A DNA stretch of 64,000 nt from Juglans regia (taxonomy: Eukaryota; Streptophyta; Magnoliopsida; Fagales; Juglandaceae). The translations under genes and the position numbers were made by a program. Positions 47,858 to 60,023 of the stretch are shown here, one piece after another (position 1 is the first letter of the stretch; each line of letters opens with the position of its first letter). The notes beneath the pieces were generated by a model. The model saw only the letters and a list, made by a program, of their open reading frames with translations. It was not told where the DNA came from and ran no database searches. The stretch lies in NCBI RefSeq assembly GCF_001411555.2, contig NC_049904.1, positions 32,501,370 to 32,565,369 of the forward strand, given 5' to 3'.

Positions 47858-50800
47858 AAGTGTTCCGAAGCATTTAATTTTTTTGGCACTGTTCACAGCT
47901 ATGGTAGAATATACTGCTTGCAAGTTGATAGGGTTGCAATGCTCCTCCACTCATATAGGTTTTACCGTGATGCTGTTGTACAACAGGTAAGTTTTTGCAT
48001 CAAATTCTTTCTTTTCCAATGCTTTGATTCACTTAAAAAATATGCTGGTGGCAGAGATACAGAAAAGCTTTTTCCAGTTCCTGAAGGATAGAGGTGGATA
48101 TACAGGAGTGTATTGTGTATTGTATAATAGGAATAGACATGTGGTTGGAATCTCAAGAATAACTTCCAACCTGCTCCCAATAAAGTGAAATTAAATGGAC
48201 AATACCTGCTTCCACTTTTGAGGAAATTACCTCTACTTAAATATAAGTTGAAAGTTCTTTATTTTTAATCATTTTTTCATCCCAGAATATGCTGCCTGCC
48301 CATTAAGTCTCTAGCTTGAAGGACAATTGTTATTTTCTGTTATTTTGGATTACACATTTATCTGTCTTCTGGACCACAAATGATTTTGTAACTTGACATC
48401 AGTATTACTGTTGAGTCATTGACTATTTACAAATTGATGTTGATTATCTACAGGGTTCTTTGCCTATTTATTCAAGCCGGATTGCTGTGAGTGTGGTCGA
48501 TAATGTGCTGCTTGTTCACCAAATTGATGCAAAGGTCATTATACTGTACGACATATTTGCAGATTCTCGGGCACCCATATCTGCCCCACTTCCTCTATTG
48601 TTGAGGGGTCTCCGCAGATTTAATTCTTCTGCTTCTCGATCTGGTAGGGAAGATAGCGAGAGTTCAGAGGCTAATGTTGTAAGTGGAAATGAAACTGTCA
48701 CCTATGGAGATGAATGGATTTTTCTTGTTCCCGACCTTATATGTGATGTTGCTAGCAAGTGTCTGTGGAAGATTCATTTAGATTTGGAGGCAAGTTCTCT
48801 ATTATTATTTTTTTTTATCATTTATCAATATTGACATGTTCTTCTTGCAATGAATGTCTATTCTTCTTTTTCCTTGCAGGCAATTTCTGCTAGTAGCTCA
48901 GAAATGCCATCAGTACTAGAATTTTTGCAGCGCCGAAAGTTGGAAGCCAATAAGGTAGTACTCTTTATGCAGTTTAGGTATGCTCAGCATTTACCTGGTT
49001 GTTTATGGGGACTACGTACAGCAAGTTACAAGTAGTCCATTCCTTCTTCCATAACTACGAACACATACTATCATCAGAAATAAAGCCAATTGCCCAACTA
49101 AAATGTAGTGATCATCTATGAAGTAATGAAATATGAAATATCTCATTGTCTTGAGTTATAAAAATATCCTAATGCTTTTCAACCCTTGCTCTTCTTTATG
49201 TGAAATTACTTGATGAATTAGCAAATGGTCATTCTAGTTCACTTCTGCTGCTTCAGGCTAAACAATTGTGCTTGGCAATGGTATGCACAGTTATTCTAGA
49301 ACACAGACCTGTGCCCATGGTTGCCAGGGCAATGGATATTTTGGTTACCAATTATTCTCACTCTATCAAAACAGGCAGCTATCTCAAGGGAATAAAATCT
49401 GAGAAGACATCACCTTCTACTGTCCCACATGTGAGTAGTCCTAGTGCTGTGGCTGAGGCAACTGCAAGTAGAGTAGGTTCACTTGAGAAGTCTGTTAAAC
49501 ATGAATTTGCTGCTGGTGTGGACAATGAGCTCTTTAATAGATCTTCAACTTTGTTGAGTTCAGACTCTGAGGAGAATGCCAGCGCTGAACCACAAAAGAC
49601 CAATTCAAGTGATATTCACTTTTTTTATGGTAAAGTGGATGGAGAAAATTTAATGGGTGCCGAAACTTCTGGTACTGATGTTCAGCCGACATCTTTACAA
49701 CATCAACTTCTTGGACCGAGTAACAATGCATTGAATGCTAATACGCCTGAGCAGCAGGAGGCTCAACTTACTTCGCCAGCAATTTCACCCGATGAGATGT
49801 ACAGCTTTGTCTTTGCTCCAATTGAGGAGGAGATTGTGGGAGACCCTTCCTACTTGGTTGCCATCATTATTGAGTTCCTTCTCAGGTATGCTGTATTACT
49901 GAACTTGGAAGTTGATTCAAGGCTGTAAAAGCAAAGCATGATGGTTCTAGTTTTTCAGTCTAAGCTCTTTATTTTTACTTAAAAACTAGATTATTCTCCA
50001 GTCATCAATCTGGTCAATATGTGCTTGAGGAGCTCATCTTTTACATGGAATTAGTTTATCATTACTAAAGGGCTGATGCTGCTCTGTGATAGCTAGTTGT
50101 GAGAGCCACTCCCTGCGTTATGATGACCTCATCCATGCCCAAATTGTACAAATGTGTGTAATAAGCATGATTAGAACTCCCGTCAATGGTCTAGTTTGTG
50201 ACTCAGATGGTACAAAAGTGCAGAATTTATTGCAAAAAGGCTTGTGATTCTTTTCTGGACCAGGCTGCAAATAAAATCAAGCCTAGAAGTGATAATATGG
50301 CAATATCACTAAACATTTAAACACGTGCATACAATTGTTATAATGTAGTCATGCTTTATTTTTCTATTCTTGTCCCATGTCCATGAATTCTTATCTGTAT
50401 CTACTTTTGCAGTGCTAATTCAGAAAAGGTTAAAGTGCATCCAAATCTTTATGTTTTAACCATACAACTGCTAGCCCGCAACGAGCGATATGCAGAACTT
50501 GGACTGTATGTCATAAACAAGGTCTCGGCATTGCTTCCATCTATAAGTGTGTGGTTGAAAGATTGTCTATGCCTTGTTTATGTGGGATTTGATGTTAACA
50601 GAGAGAGTTGTTTTGTCACAGATTGTTGAACCTTCTAAAGAAGTTGCATTGCAACTCCTGGAGTCTGGTCGTCAGAATATCCAAACAAGGAAGTTGGGTC
50701 TGGATATGCTGAGGCTGCTTTCTTTACATCATGACTATGTATTGTTTTTAGTGCAAGATGGTTATTATCTTGAAGCTTTACGTTATTCACGGAAGTATAA

Positions 50801-51566
50801 GGTATTACCTATTTTGTCAATCTCATTATAAAATAATGGGAAAACAAAGTACTATTTCATGTTTTTTTTTCTTACATGATATAAATGTTTCTCAATAGCT
50901 GGTTTTGTCTTCTGTTATTTTTATCAAGCTCTTGCTGTGAATCTGTTTAGAATCTTTTGATAGATTGTATGTGTTTGGTAACATGGAGTTAATTACATAA
51001 AACTCTACCTATTTGGAAGCATTAGAAAAGCTAAAAAAGCGTGAGAATATATGGCTTTATTTCCCAATCCCTTTCCCAGACTGTGTTTAAGGTTGGTAGA
51101 AAGTGCATCTTGCTGTCTTTTCCTGGGATGTGCTATTTGCTGAGTAGATGGTTTTGGTTTTTCTTTTTGAAGTTTTAAGATCAGCAGGACACGTCATCCA
51201 AAGGAGGATGGTTGTTGTTATTATAATTTTTTTCTGCCAAATCCTTTTCCTGATGGTACTTTCGGTGTATGTTAGTGGAGTTGCTTGTACTTTACAATTT
51301 GCTCATTTTTTTCCATTGTAAACTGTGTTTATAGTTGGTTGTTTGTCTTGGTGAAGCTTTGGACTTACAAAATTGAGTACAATTTTCAGGTTAATACCGT
51401 CCGGCCTTCGTTGTTTCTGGAAGCAGCGTTTGCTTCCAAAGACTCACAGCATCTAGCTGCTGTTCTGAGGTTCTTTTCGGATTTTATTCCTGGCTTCCAA
51501 AGCACTTCCGATCACAATACCTATTATCGCATTCTCAACGAGATGAACTCGTCCATTGCTGCTTGA
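45765..51566 (+). CDS. RMC1: RMC1 homologue, regulator of MON1-CCZ1 (Mic1 domain; 11 coding exons, 761 aa)
   Basis: Exons: 45765-45932, 46097-46356, 46623-46776, 47461-47570, 47899-47986, 48454-48789, 48880-48954, 49257-49885, 50413-50521, 50622-50801 and 51390-51566; phases join throughout. The start MSGKASSSQSS is the first in-frame ATG. The N-terminal ~390 residues are WD40/beta-propeller-like (IQFWHRETGETF, DLFAYNSESKSLHLVE, GRIYCLQVDRVAMLLHSYRF). A Ser/Glu-rich linker of ~150 residues follows (about 437-590). The C-terminal alpha-helical Mic1 domain includes YSFVFAPIEEE, LYVLTIQLLARNERYAELG, LALQLLES-like helices and RYSRKYK. In animals RMC1 (C18orf8) is a subunit of the MON1-CCZ1 Rab7 GEF in late-endosome and vacuole traffic; the same role in plants is inference. 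The sixth coding intron is GC-AG. Confidence 0.9.
47822..47854. repeat. (TA)n microsatellite in an RMC1 intron
   Basis: About sixteen TA units in the intron upstream of exon 47899-47986, ending ~45 bases before its acceptor. They read through to give spurious Ile/Tyr-repeat ORFs on both strands. Confidence 0.9.
48790..48879 (+). other. GC-AG intron of RMC1 (90 bp)
   Basis: Exon 6 ends GATTTGGAG and the intron starts GCAAGTTC, matching the strong GC-donor consensus AG|GCAAGT. It ends TCCTTGCAG before GCAATTTCTGC. This is the only junction giving the conserved reading DLE-AISASSS; the nearest GT (48795) would break the frame. Confidence 0.75.
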
Positions 51567-52019
51567 AGTTTCTGCCAAACGGTTTAATGTTGGAATTGCT
51601 GGTCATTGTTACTCATGAAGTGATTATGTTATGTGCGGATCCCAACACAGAACGAAAGGTAAGTCCTCGTATCAAGTTATTTTTCCATGGACATGGCTCG
51701 CAGTAAATAAGAGTAATTCCCTGAGAAAGTGACGTAATATGTGGTTGGATTAAGGCAAGTATTCATTTCAACTTCACCACCCTCCAAAGGTCTAAAAAGA
51801 GAACATGGAACAGGTTTACTGTGTTTGTCTACACTTTGTAAAGTTGGACATGATGTTCATCGATTATGAATTATAATATTTCCACTACTTTAGCAATGAA
51901 TTATAGTATGTAATACAAAAAAAAAAAAATAATAATAAATAAAAACATGTTGCCTTTACATGACTCCAAATTTCTCGTCGTAAAAAGTACAGAGGGGCCA
52001 ACAATATCTCATCTGAACT

Positions 52020-52215
52020 GCTTCGTTTGGTTACGCAGTTCATATGAGATGTTTTGTTGAAAGTTGAATAAAATATTATTATATTATATTTTTTTAAAAT
52101 TATTTTGATTTTGAGATTTGAAAAAATTGAATTGTTTATTATATTTTATGTGATAGTTTGTGAAAATTATAATGATTATATGAGATGAGATGAGATAGTT
52201 TGATTTTGTATAATC
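52020..52215. mobile_element. MITE of the CGTTTGGATA family downstream of RMC1 (degenerate)
   Basis: Left end TTCGTTTGGTTACG, core ATATTATATTTTTTTAAAATT and GATTTGAAAAAATTGAATTG, and a GAGATGAGATGAGAT motif toward the right. The right inverted repeat is degraded. Confidence 0.5.
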
Positions 52216-53329
52216 AAATCAGCTTAACTCACCTCGAGCCCTTATACAGCCCACTTCATATTCAGGCAAAGCTTATAATTGGACCAACTTCTGTAGGTTC
52301 AGGCTGAGCTGTGCGTCGGTCTCAAGCCCACTACAAATAATTTCTTTCGCCTCTAGGGCCATTCAAAAACAACCAAAACCTCATGAGGTCCTTCGTGATT
52401 AGGGAACAATGAACATACCAAGTCAATGAAATGCAGATCTTTGTACACAAAATTTGCCGTAACTAGAACCCCATGATCGTCTTCTCTAAAGAAGCTGACT
52501 CTCTTGGCCCACTTTAGTTGACTTCAGACTGCTCTTCGATCTTTCCCAGAAATCAGGATTTGTGTGGCAAATTATCAGCGACTTTAATAGAACATTAATG
52601 GCCTATGTTGTAGAAAGTTCCAACCCTTAAATATTTCAAGATATAATAAAATAAAAAAAATCAGCATGCTGGTTTTGTAATTTACTCCAACTTGAAATCA
52701 TAACCTTAATATATTATATGTTTCTTGGTTTGAATCCTTAAAAAATTGCGTGTATAACTCATGCGCCTAAAAAAGAGAGCTTAGGAAATTTAGCAACTCT
52801 TATTGCCATTGGAATACAGTGGACTCAAGAACTAAAAAGTAAAACGTACGGGACTAGATCATCTAAGTAGATTATAAAGCCATAACTTTTTAGACAATAA
52901 AATGGGCAACTAAAACTTGACCCAAACAAGACGTAGATGACTATGCGATGAACTAGTCGTTATCACTACCAGTTCACTCTTCGCCTCGAAATCGTCCTTT
53001 CCGAAGACAAATTTTCAGTAACTTTTATTTGGACCTATTCAGGGTACTTGTCGTGGGGCAGTGCATGACAGCATGAGCCTATGTTCATGCATTGGTTAGA
53101 ATTTCGAATCAAAAGTACAACATATGGACTATTTTACGAAACTCCGAGAAGCCTACAATTAACCATTATATATTATGGAATCGCATGCCCAACATCAGTA
53201 TCAAGGACCCCAACAGCAACAGGTAAAGAAAAAAAAAAAAAAGGGGGACTTCAATGGCTATTAACTGGAGTAGTTTTCTTTTAGGTAACGATCAGACGGC
53301 ATGACAATAATGACACGATGGCAATTGAG

Positions 53330-53575
53330 GTAAGATTTTTGCTACACAACTTCCACCACATTTCACACTCCATATTTGTTTTTAATTTTTAAAATTTTTA
53401 AAATTTTTTTTAAAATTTTTTTTTTGAGTTTATTCTTTTTAAATTATTTTAAATTATTTATTCATTATTTGTATAATAAATATTTGATAAAAGAAAAAAA
53501 TGATAAAAATTAAAAAAAATATAGAATGTAGAATATTAAGAAATTGTGAAGAATTTTTGTTGAGGTAATGCAAGT
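53330..53575. mobile_element. MITE related to the 37145-37380 element, opposite orientation
   Basis: Left end GCTACACAACTTCCACCAC, with a weaker inverted right end near TTGTGAAGAATTTTTGTTG. The core AATATTTGATAAAAGAAAAA is the reverse complement of the core of the 37145-37380 element. No coding capacity. Confidence 0.55.
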
Positions 53576-54187
53576 TGCCCACATAGACTTTTCCTAAGAC
53601 AACGAGGATATCTAGGAAATAGTCCTCAAATATGTACAAGGTCCCATGAGAAACAAAATTATTATGATTATGCTGGGTTTCTTTAACTACTTTTGATCTT
53701 GTACTTTGATTAGGTTGGCGATTTGATTATTTGGGTGTCTGTCGTCCATTGGGCTTTGCAAGGGGTTTCCATCACCTAGTGCCCACCGATGCAGGGCAGT
53801 AGTACCATGTAGTATCATGTACTACAGTCTTAAACATTGGGAAAATAGAGAGAGAGAAAGAGAGAAGAAAAAAAAGGCAAAGAAAGTAGTCATGTGTGAA
53901 GAAAGCAGTCAGTACAAAAGATGATAAAAACACAAGAGATGGAAAGAGTACTAGCATGTTTAGGACCACTGCACGATCAAGAGTATGCCAGACAGCATCG
54001 GTCATCAATTTAAGGCAAGTACTATGGCCCTACCAAACTAACCCTAAGTGCATAAATTCAAACCCCTCTTTCTCTCTCTCATCGTAATCATGCGCTGTTT
54101 CCCAAACAAGTACGCACCACAACAGCTAGCTGCATGCGAACATGAAAGAAGTGACAAGATGCAGATGTTCCATCACCCAAGCAAAGG

Positions 54188-54214
54188 GAGAGAGAGAGAG
54201 AGAGAGAGAGAGAG
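54188..54214. repeat. (GA)n microsatellite
   Basis: A run of about thirteen GA units. Similar GA runs occur at about 57978-58006 and 62060-62080. Confidence 0.9.
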
Positions 54215-56523
54215 TGTGTGAAGGTAAAATGGCTCAGAACGAAAGGAGACAGCATCCAAAGGGCGAAGATGAAATTAATGGGCAACCGTTATCTAATCTA
54301 GTCGTTCAAGAAAAGATTCTCTTGCCGATGGAAAATTTGTATATTTAAAAATTGTATAAATCATTTTTCTTAATTAAGTTAACAAGGTTATATTTCTTGC
54401 ATGTAGCTAGGAAGAAAGTTAACTAGCGGCCGTTTCTTGGTTTTTCCATATCATTTACACGTAAGCTTCTTAATATCATTGAAAGAAAATTATTTATTTA
54501 TTATCGATTATTTATTATGAAAATAATTATTTTTTTATTAAAATAAGTTAATTTTCTTTGCAATTATATTGTTTTTCTTACAAAGTTTATAATGAAATTC
54601 ATACCATTACGAATAACATGATTTTTTTTTAATGATGAACGAGCTATTAAAACTTTGTCAAATAATTACAAGAGTATTTGGATTAGCTTTTGGCCATTTA
54701 TTATAAACGCCATTTTTAATGCTTGGATTAGCTTTTTGGATCATGATTTCATCAGGATATATAATATTTCATATATGCTATATATATGGTACTACTTCAA
54801 CTAGAATTTGCTCCGAAGTTTTTCTTGAATGATTTTTTTTTTGGCCATTAATACTTAGTCTGCAAGCTGTTGATGGCTATAACTTAAAACCCATGAGATT
54901 ATTCATAATGCAGGGTACCTTTCATGTCAACGTCTTGATTTAAAGATATGGACCAAAACCCAGTGATTGAAGTAAATGTGGGAAACATTATTATTCATGC
55001 GTACATCGCAAAGATACAACTACCAAATTCAGATGCTCTGTCTGTGAAGCACTTTTGTTGTCATTCTCAATAAACATCGAAAAGTGACTCTCTCTCTCTG
55101 CATTTAGCGTCACAGCTACGGAGAATCAAACACCGATTAACAGAAATTGCACAATTAATTAATGCATATGAAAGCATAAAGAACTTAAAAGCCAGGTAAG
55201 AAAACTGCTTAATTGTATTTAGTCATTTTTTTAAAAATAATTATTTATTGTCAAAATAAATCTATTTTTATCGTAAATAATCATCCTCGTCGTAAATAAT
55301 CTGTTACAAATATTTTTTTTTTTTGTAACGAGTAAGTAACGATCCATTATGATCAACTAGGGAGGTTCAATAATTTGTTTTTTATAAAAGTACAAGTAAT
55401 ACTCTTTGGTGAAGTGTTTATCTCAATATATAGCTTATTATCACCATGTTTTTTCCCCTTCATAGATATATATATATATATATATATATAAATTCTTAAT
55501 ATTTTCTCTAACATGTGAATAAGAGTCTTTTTCAATGAGCTTAATACCTAAAATATCATGCATGTAAATTAGGTGAAATGTAGAGTTAAGATTCGAAATC
55601 AATACTTCTGCTGATCTGATACTATATATAATTAACAATAATGCATGATCAGCTTTCATTGTGATTAGTCAGCTTGTCACAGTCTTTATTCTTTAATTTC
55701 ATGTTAGTATTCCATATTTTGCTGTCTAACCACGAAGATATGCGGAGATTGTAGTACTTCTACGTACCGCATTCTCATCAGCACTGACTCAGAAAGTTCA
55801 ATCCTTGGCTAGCTAGGACCTCGAGCCCACTAAATTATCATGGCCATTTCATCAGTACATAAAAACAGAAAAATAAAAAAGAAAAGGAAATTAGTAAAGG
55901 GACGACGGATATGACATGATAAATAAAAGATGCCCCCACCTCCTTAATTCAACATCAGAAAAGAAGCCCTTTTTGTGGTCCAGAAACTCTCTAGTTTCAG
56001 ACAACAATGATATCGTACGTACCCATATTGCATCAAGAGCTTTTAATTTTAAGGAGTTCGAAGAGCTACCGACCTTTATATTAATTAGACAGTTCAGGTC
56101 TACTATCATTTACATGTAGAAAAAAAAAAAGAAGAAGAAAAAGCTCATGACCATCCATGCATCCATCATGCTCATGATCATTAATAAAGGGTTATATATA
56201 ATGTATGGAATATTTGAGGGTGCGGGTCTGCTTTTTTATCCTTCAAAGTCATGCATGCATGCAGGCAGGAACGGTGCATGGGCTCTCTTCTTGATATCTC
56301 ATTACGGCCACTTGCTGTATTAATTTTCTTTCATCGGCCACATGCTAATTTTCTCTTTCTCTTCGTTTCTGCAAAAAAATATCTTCCAAATATTAAATTT
56401 GGAAGGTGATCAAGCTTATGGCGTCGCATGTGAAAGGGCCAAAAATTAAAGAATGTTTGCATGAAAACCTATTTCCCTACTTGATCTGCAGTCTCCTCTT
56501 AGGTCAAGTACTCTCTCTCTCTA

Positions 56524-56569
<46 letters not shown>

Positions 56570-56814
56570 CTGCATGCCTGCTCTTTATGATCATGAACTT
56601 GATTACGAAATTTGGATGTCACAGAGTGATAAGATCGATCGATGCATGGGTTCTATAAACAATAAGAAGCATTAACTAATTTCACGGCTTTCACTTCAAG
56701 TAAGAATTAAATCATGGTCTATAATAAGATCATGCAGGTGGTTTTCGCTTTAATTAATTAAGGATATCAAAAAGTATTCTTCAGCTGGAAGAAATATAGC
56801 CCTTCGATACACAT

Positions 56815-57260
56815 GAGTTCAAATAAAATGAGATGAAATGTTTTAAATAGTAGTGAGAATTTTTGAGTTAAGATGAAATGAGATAGTTTGTAAAAAAGTG
56901 TATGTTTGGATAGTGAGATGAGATGAGATAATTTTGACTTTTTGAGATTTGATAAAGGAAAATACTAAAACTACAACTGGGTATTCCCAACTATGATCCC
57001 GACTGTTTTATTGATGTTGTGAATTTAAAAAATATATATATTTAAAAATGATAAAAAAAAATGCATAAAAAAAGCAAAAAAAAAAAAAATCCCAGTCGAG
57101 ATCTCCCATGTGTGGGTATAGGATTCTTTTTACTGTTTATGTCAGAAAGTAATGAGATGAAATAGAAATGTGAAATTAACTGTTTGGATAGACAAAATTA
57201 TCTCATCCATTAGACCATATGAGATAGTTTCATCTCAGCTGGCAAACCAAACCGGCCATT
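56815..57260. mobile_element. Nested MITEs: GTTTGGATA-family copy split by a second foldback element
   Basis: GTTTGGATAGTGAGATGAGA near 56905 and the inverse GGCAAACCAAACCGG near 57240 look like two ends of one family copy. Between them (about 56960-57135) sits a second AT-cored element with arms AACTGGGTATTCCCAACTATG and its loose inverse CCCATGTGTGGGTATAGG. The nested order implies the second insertion is younger. Confidence 0.45.
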
Positions 57261-57974
57261 AACTTTTTGCTCAATTTTTTCCACATCTATAAATTTATTT
57301 GAATTGTGCACTTTAAACTCATCAATATTAATATATGCTCTTCCATTTCAGTACTGCTAGCTTTAGGTGAATTATTTATAGATCAACCTAATTAATAATA
57401 TAGATATATTAAAGCTAGCTAGGCGCTATCGATCGTAAGGATCGAATTTTCTTATATGGTCCTGATCAGAATAATTAGCTGCATTTAAATATATAGTTTG
57501 TCGTCCGGAACGACCTAAGACAAACAAGAATTAAATATAAAAGTCCCGACAAATACATGATCTGATCATACGTACATTAAAAACTTTTGTTTAATGGAAA
57601 TAGTATCAACTTTTTAGAAAGTAATTAACAGTGACAAAAATGAAAAGAATGTACGTCGCATGCATCCAAACAAGCTAGCTAGGTTTGGACCGTTTGGTTA
57701 GATCAGGGACATGACCACTCTATATATTTATCAATCACATTAATTTGGTCCACGTACAGTACTACATGAGAACACAGTTACAGGAGGAAGGATAAATGAG
57801 ATCAGTTCGTATAAAAGAGAAAAATGTGAGAGAGGCCCTGAAGAGGATTTTTCGTGGGCAATGTCGCGTTCAAGCCACCTAATGGGGAAGAGAGATGAGG
57901 AACAATTAACACAAGACAGTGACTGATCTCCTTCAGCCAGCCATAAAAGACAATGAACGAAGCGGCTGGGAGAG

Positions 57975-58010
<36 letters not shown>

Positions 58011-58377
58011 TGCATGATGCATGAGCCATATTTCATAATTATAATGAATTGAACCAGCTCATGTGCTAGCTAGCTAGCTACTTGGAAGCTGAGATCAATT
58101 AGATAATGGACGAGAGATCATGAAGTACCTGCAGACTCTTGGACTAGTGCATGAATGGTAAATTCTTCTCGGGTTTCCAACAAAATTATGCTCTTATATG
58201 GGTCCATGCTCAAGAAAAGAATTACCAGCTAGCTAGCTAGCTCCATCAATATGCGAGCCGGACTCCCGCCAGATGCATGCATATATGCTATGTCTATCCG
58301 GCCCCAGCTTATACGTTTACGACATCATGATGTATTTAATCAAGAAAAACATGATACATACATGTGTGTGTGTATAT

Positions 58378-58740
58378 ATATATATATATATACACTAGCG
58401 GTTGGGTAATGTGCGAGGCACATTTGTCCAGTTAAAAAATAATTTATTTTGTAAAATATAAATATGTTTTGGATTAAAAAAAAAACGTAATCATAAGTAA
58501 AATAAGTAGTATATAGAGAATTTTTTTATGAACTCAATTTCTGTACCTAACAAGTGAAAAGAGATGTGGAGAATTTTCGTGATAGTGATAGTACTTCACT
58601 GTATAAATCGAAGCAATCCAACCGAAGAAAAAAAAATGAGAAGTGGTAAAATGAAGGGTTGGATTTAAATCTTAAAAATTTTAATGTACCAGCAGCAGCC
58701 TCGTCTTTCAAAAAACAACACACGTAGACATCATATCCTT
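58378..58740. repeat. Possible dispersed repeat abutting a (TA)n tract
   Basis: Immediately after a (TGTA/TA)n run the sequence reads ACTAGCGGTTGGGTAATGTG and CGAGGCACATTTGTCC, a word I associate with dispersed plant repeats. The right boundary is not clear. A degenerate member of the ATTATTTTTTAATATT MITE family follows at about 58800-58970. Confidence 0.3.
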
Positions 58741-59950
58741 AGATATGATTTGGATCGATGTATTAATAGTAGTGACATGATTTGTGAATAGTAATATATA
58801 AAATTATTTGGATTAAGATGTTTTATTTGATTGTAGAAAATGAGAGAAAAAAAGTTAAAATAAAAATATTATAAAAGTTAAAATATTATTGAAATATAAT
58901 TTTTTAATGTAGTTTTTGTTTTAAATTTAAAAAATTTATATTTAAGAAAATTGTAATGATTAGATTAACAAATAAAAAAATATTTTATATGTAAATAATA
59001 TTTTAAAAAATATATAAAAGTTTCTGAAAACCTAAGAATCTATTAATCTCTTCCTCGAACTCAATAATTTTGTTTGAGAAGAGATAGATTGTCAATTCCC
59101 TCCTGATCCAATGATGTTGTAAATTTTTTATTTTTTTAAAAATGTTTATGATAATTAAAAAAATACATGAAAAAAAGAAAAGAAAAATAAAAAAATGAAA
59201 TACATATTCATGACATATTTTCAGGTTACTTTTTTATTAGTTGTAGCAGTTCTCTTTAGTTAATTAAGAATATTATCATATTTAAATTATGTTAAAACTC
59301 TAATTATTTATATAGTTATACTTTTTAAAAAATATTTAACAAAATTTCATTATTTATTTAATGATGAAATATTAGTATTTTATAAATGGCTTGGTTATTT
59401 TGAAATTAGTGGTACTTGTGTAAAATCCTGTATGGCGTAAGATTTTCTAATTGATAAAAAAAAGCACGTTTGCCACATCTGTCAAATTGAAGAAAAAAAT
59501 AAAGTGTAATTTTGAATATTAAAATAGTCTAATGTATAAGAATAAAATTATTATTTATTTATATTCATCATTTATTATGAAATTTAAATTATATTAAAAA
59601 TTCAAATTAATTAGATAGTTTTTTTCTCTTAAAAATGTACAGTAAAATTTCATCATTTATTTAATGATAAAAAATTAGTATTGTATAAATTAAAGTTGAT
59701 TTTTAGTGTATGATATAATAAACAGTAATAGAATATGCGAAAAAAACATGCGAAGAAAAAAAAAACAACTTCTTTATTGATCATTTAAAACTTAAAAATT
59801 AATATTTTTTTCACTTTTTCTTTCTTCCTCTCTCTCATTCCTTATGCACGATTGCGGTATTACGTCGCACATTAGCATTCACACGAATAAAAAAAAAAAT
59901 CTTTACTGTTCATCGTTTATCATACAGTTGATGAATAGAAATAAGATAAG

Positions 59951-59953
<3 letters not shown>

Positions 59954-60022
<69 letters not shown>
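59954..60022. repeat. Poly(A) run of 69 bases
   Basis: An uninterrupted A homopolymer. The flanks carry ACTGTTCAT/GATGAATAG and ACTGTTCACGATGAACAGT words (inverted repeats). It may be a retro-insertion tail or an assembly-length artefact. Confidence 0.85.

Positions 60023-60023
<1 letters not shown>

Noticed and set aside
52727..52790. tRNA-like GGTTTGAATCC word
   Set aside because: No acceptor stem, anticodon arm or D-arm can be formed around it; such words also occur in retrotransposon relics.
55891..56119. Overlapping ORFs on both strands (~70 residues)
   Set aside because: No family resemblance, no flanking exon structure; probably chance in a slightly less AT-rich patch.
57740..58036. 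98-residue minus-strand ORF with a Ser/Leu repeat
   Set aside because: The repeat is the translation of a (GA)n microsatellite; the rest shows no motif or splice support.
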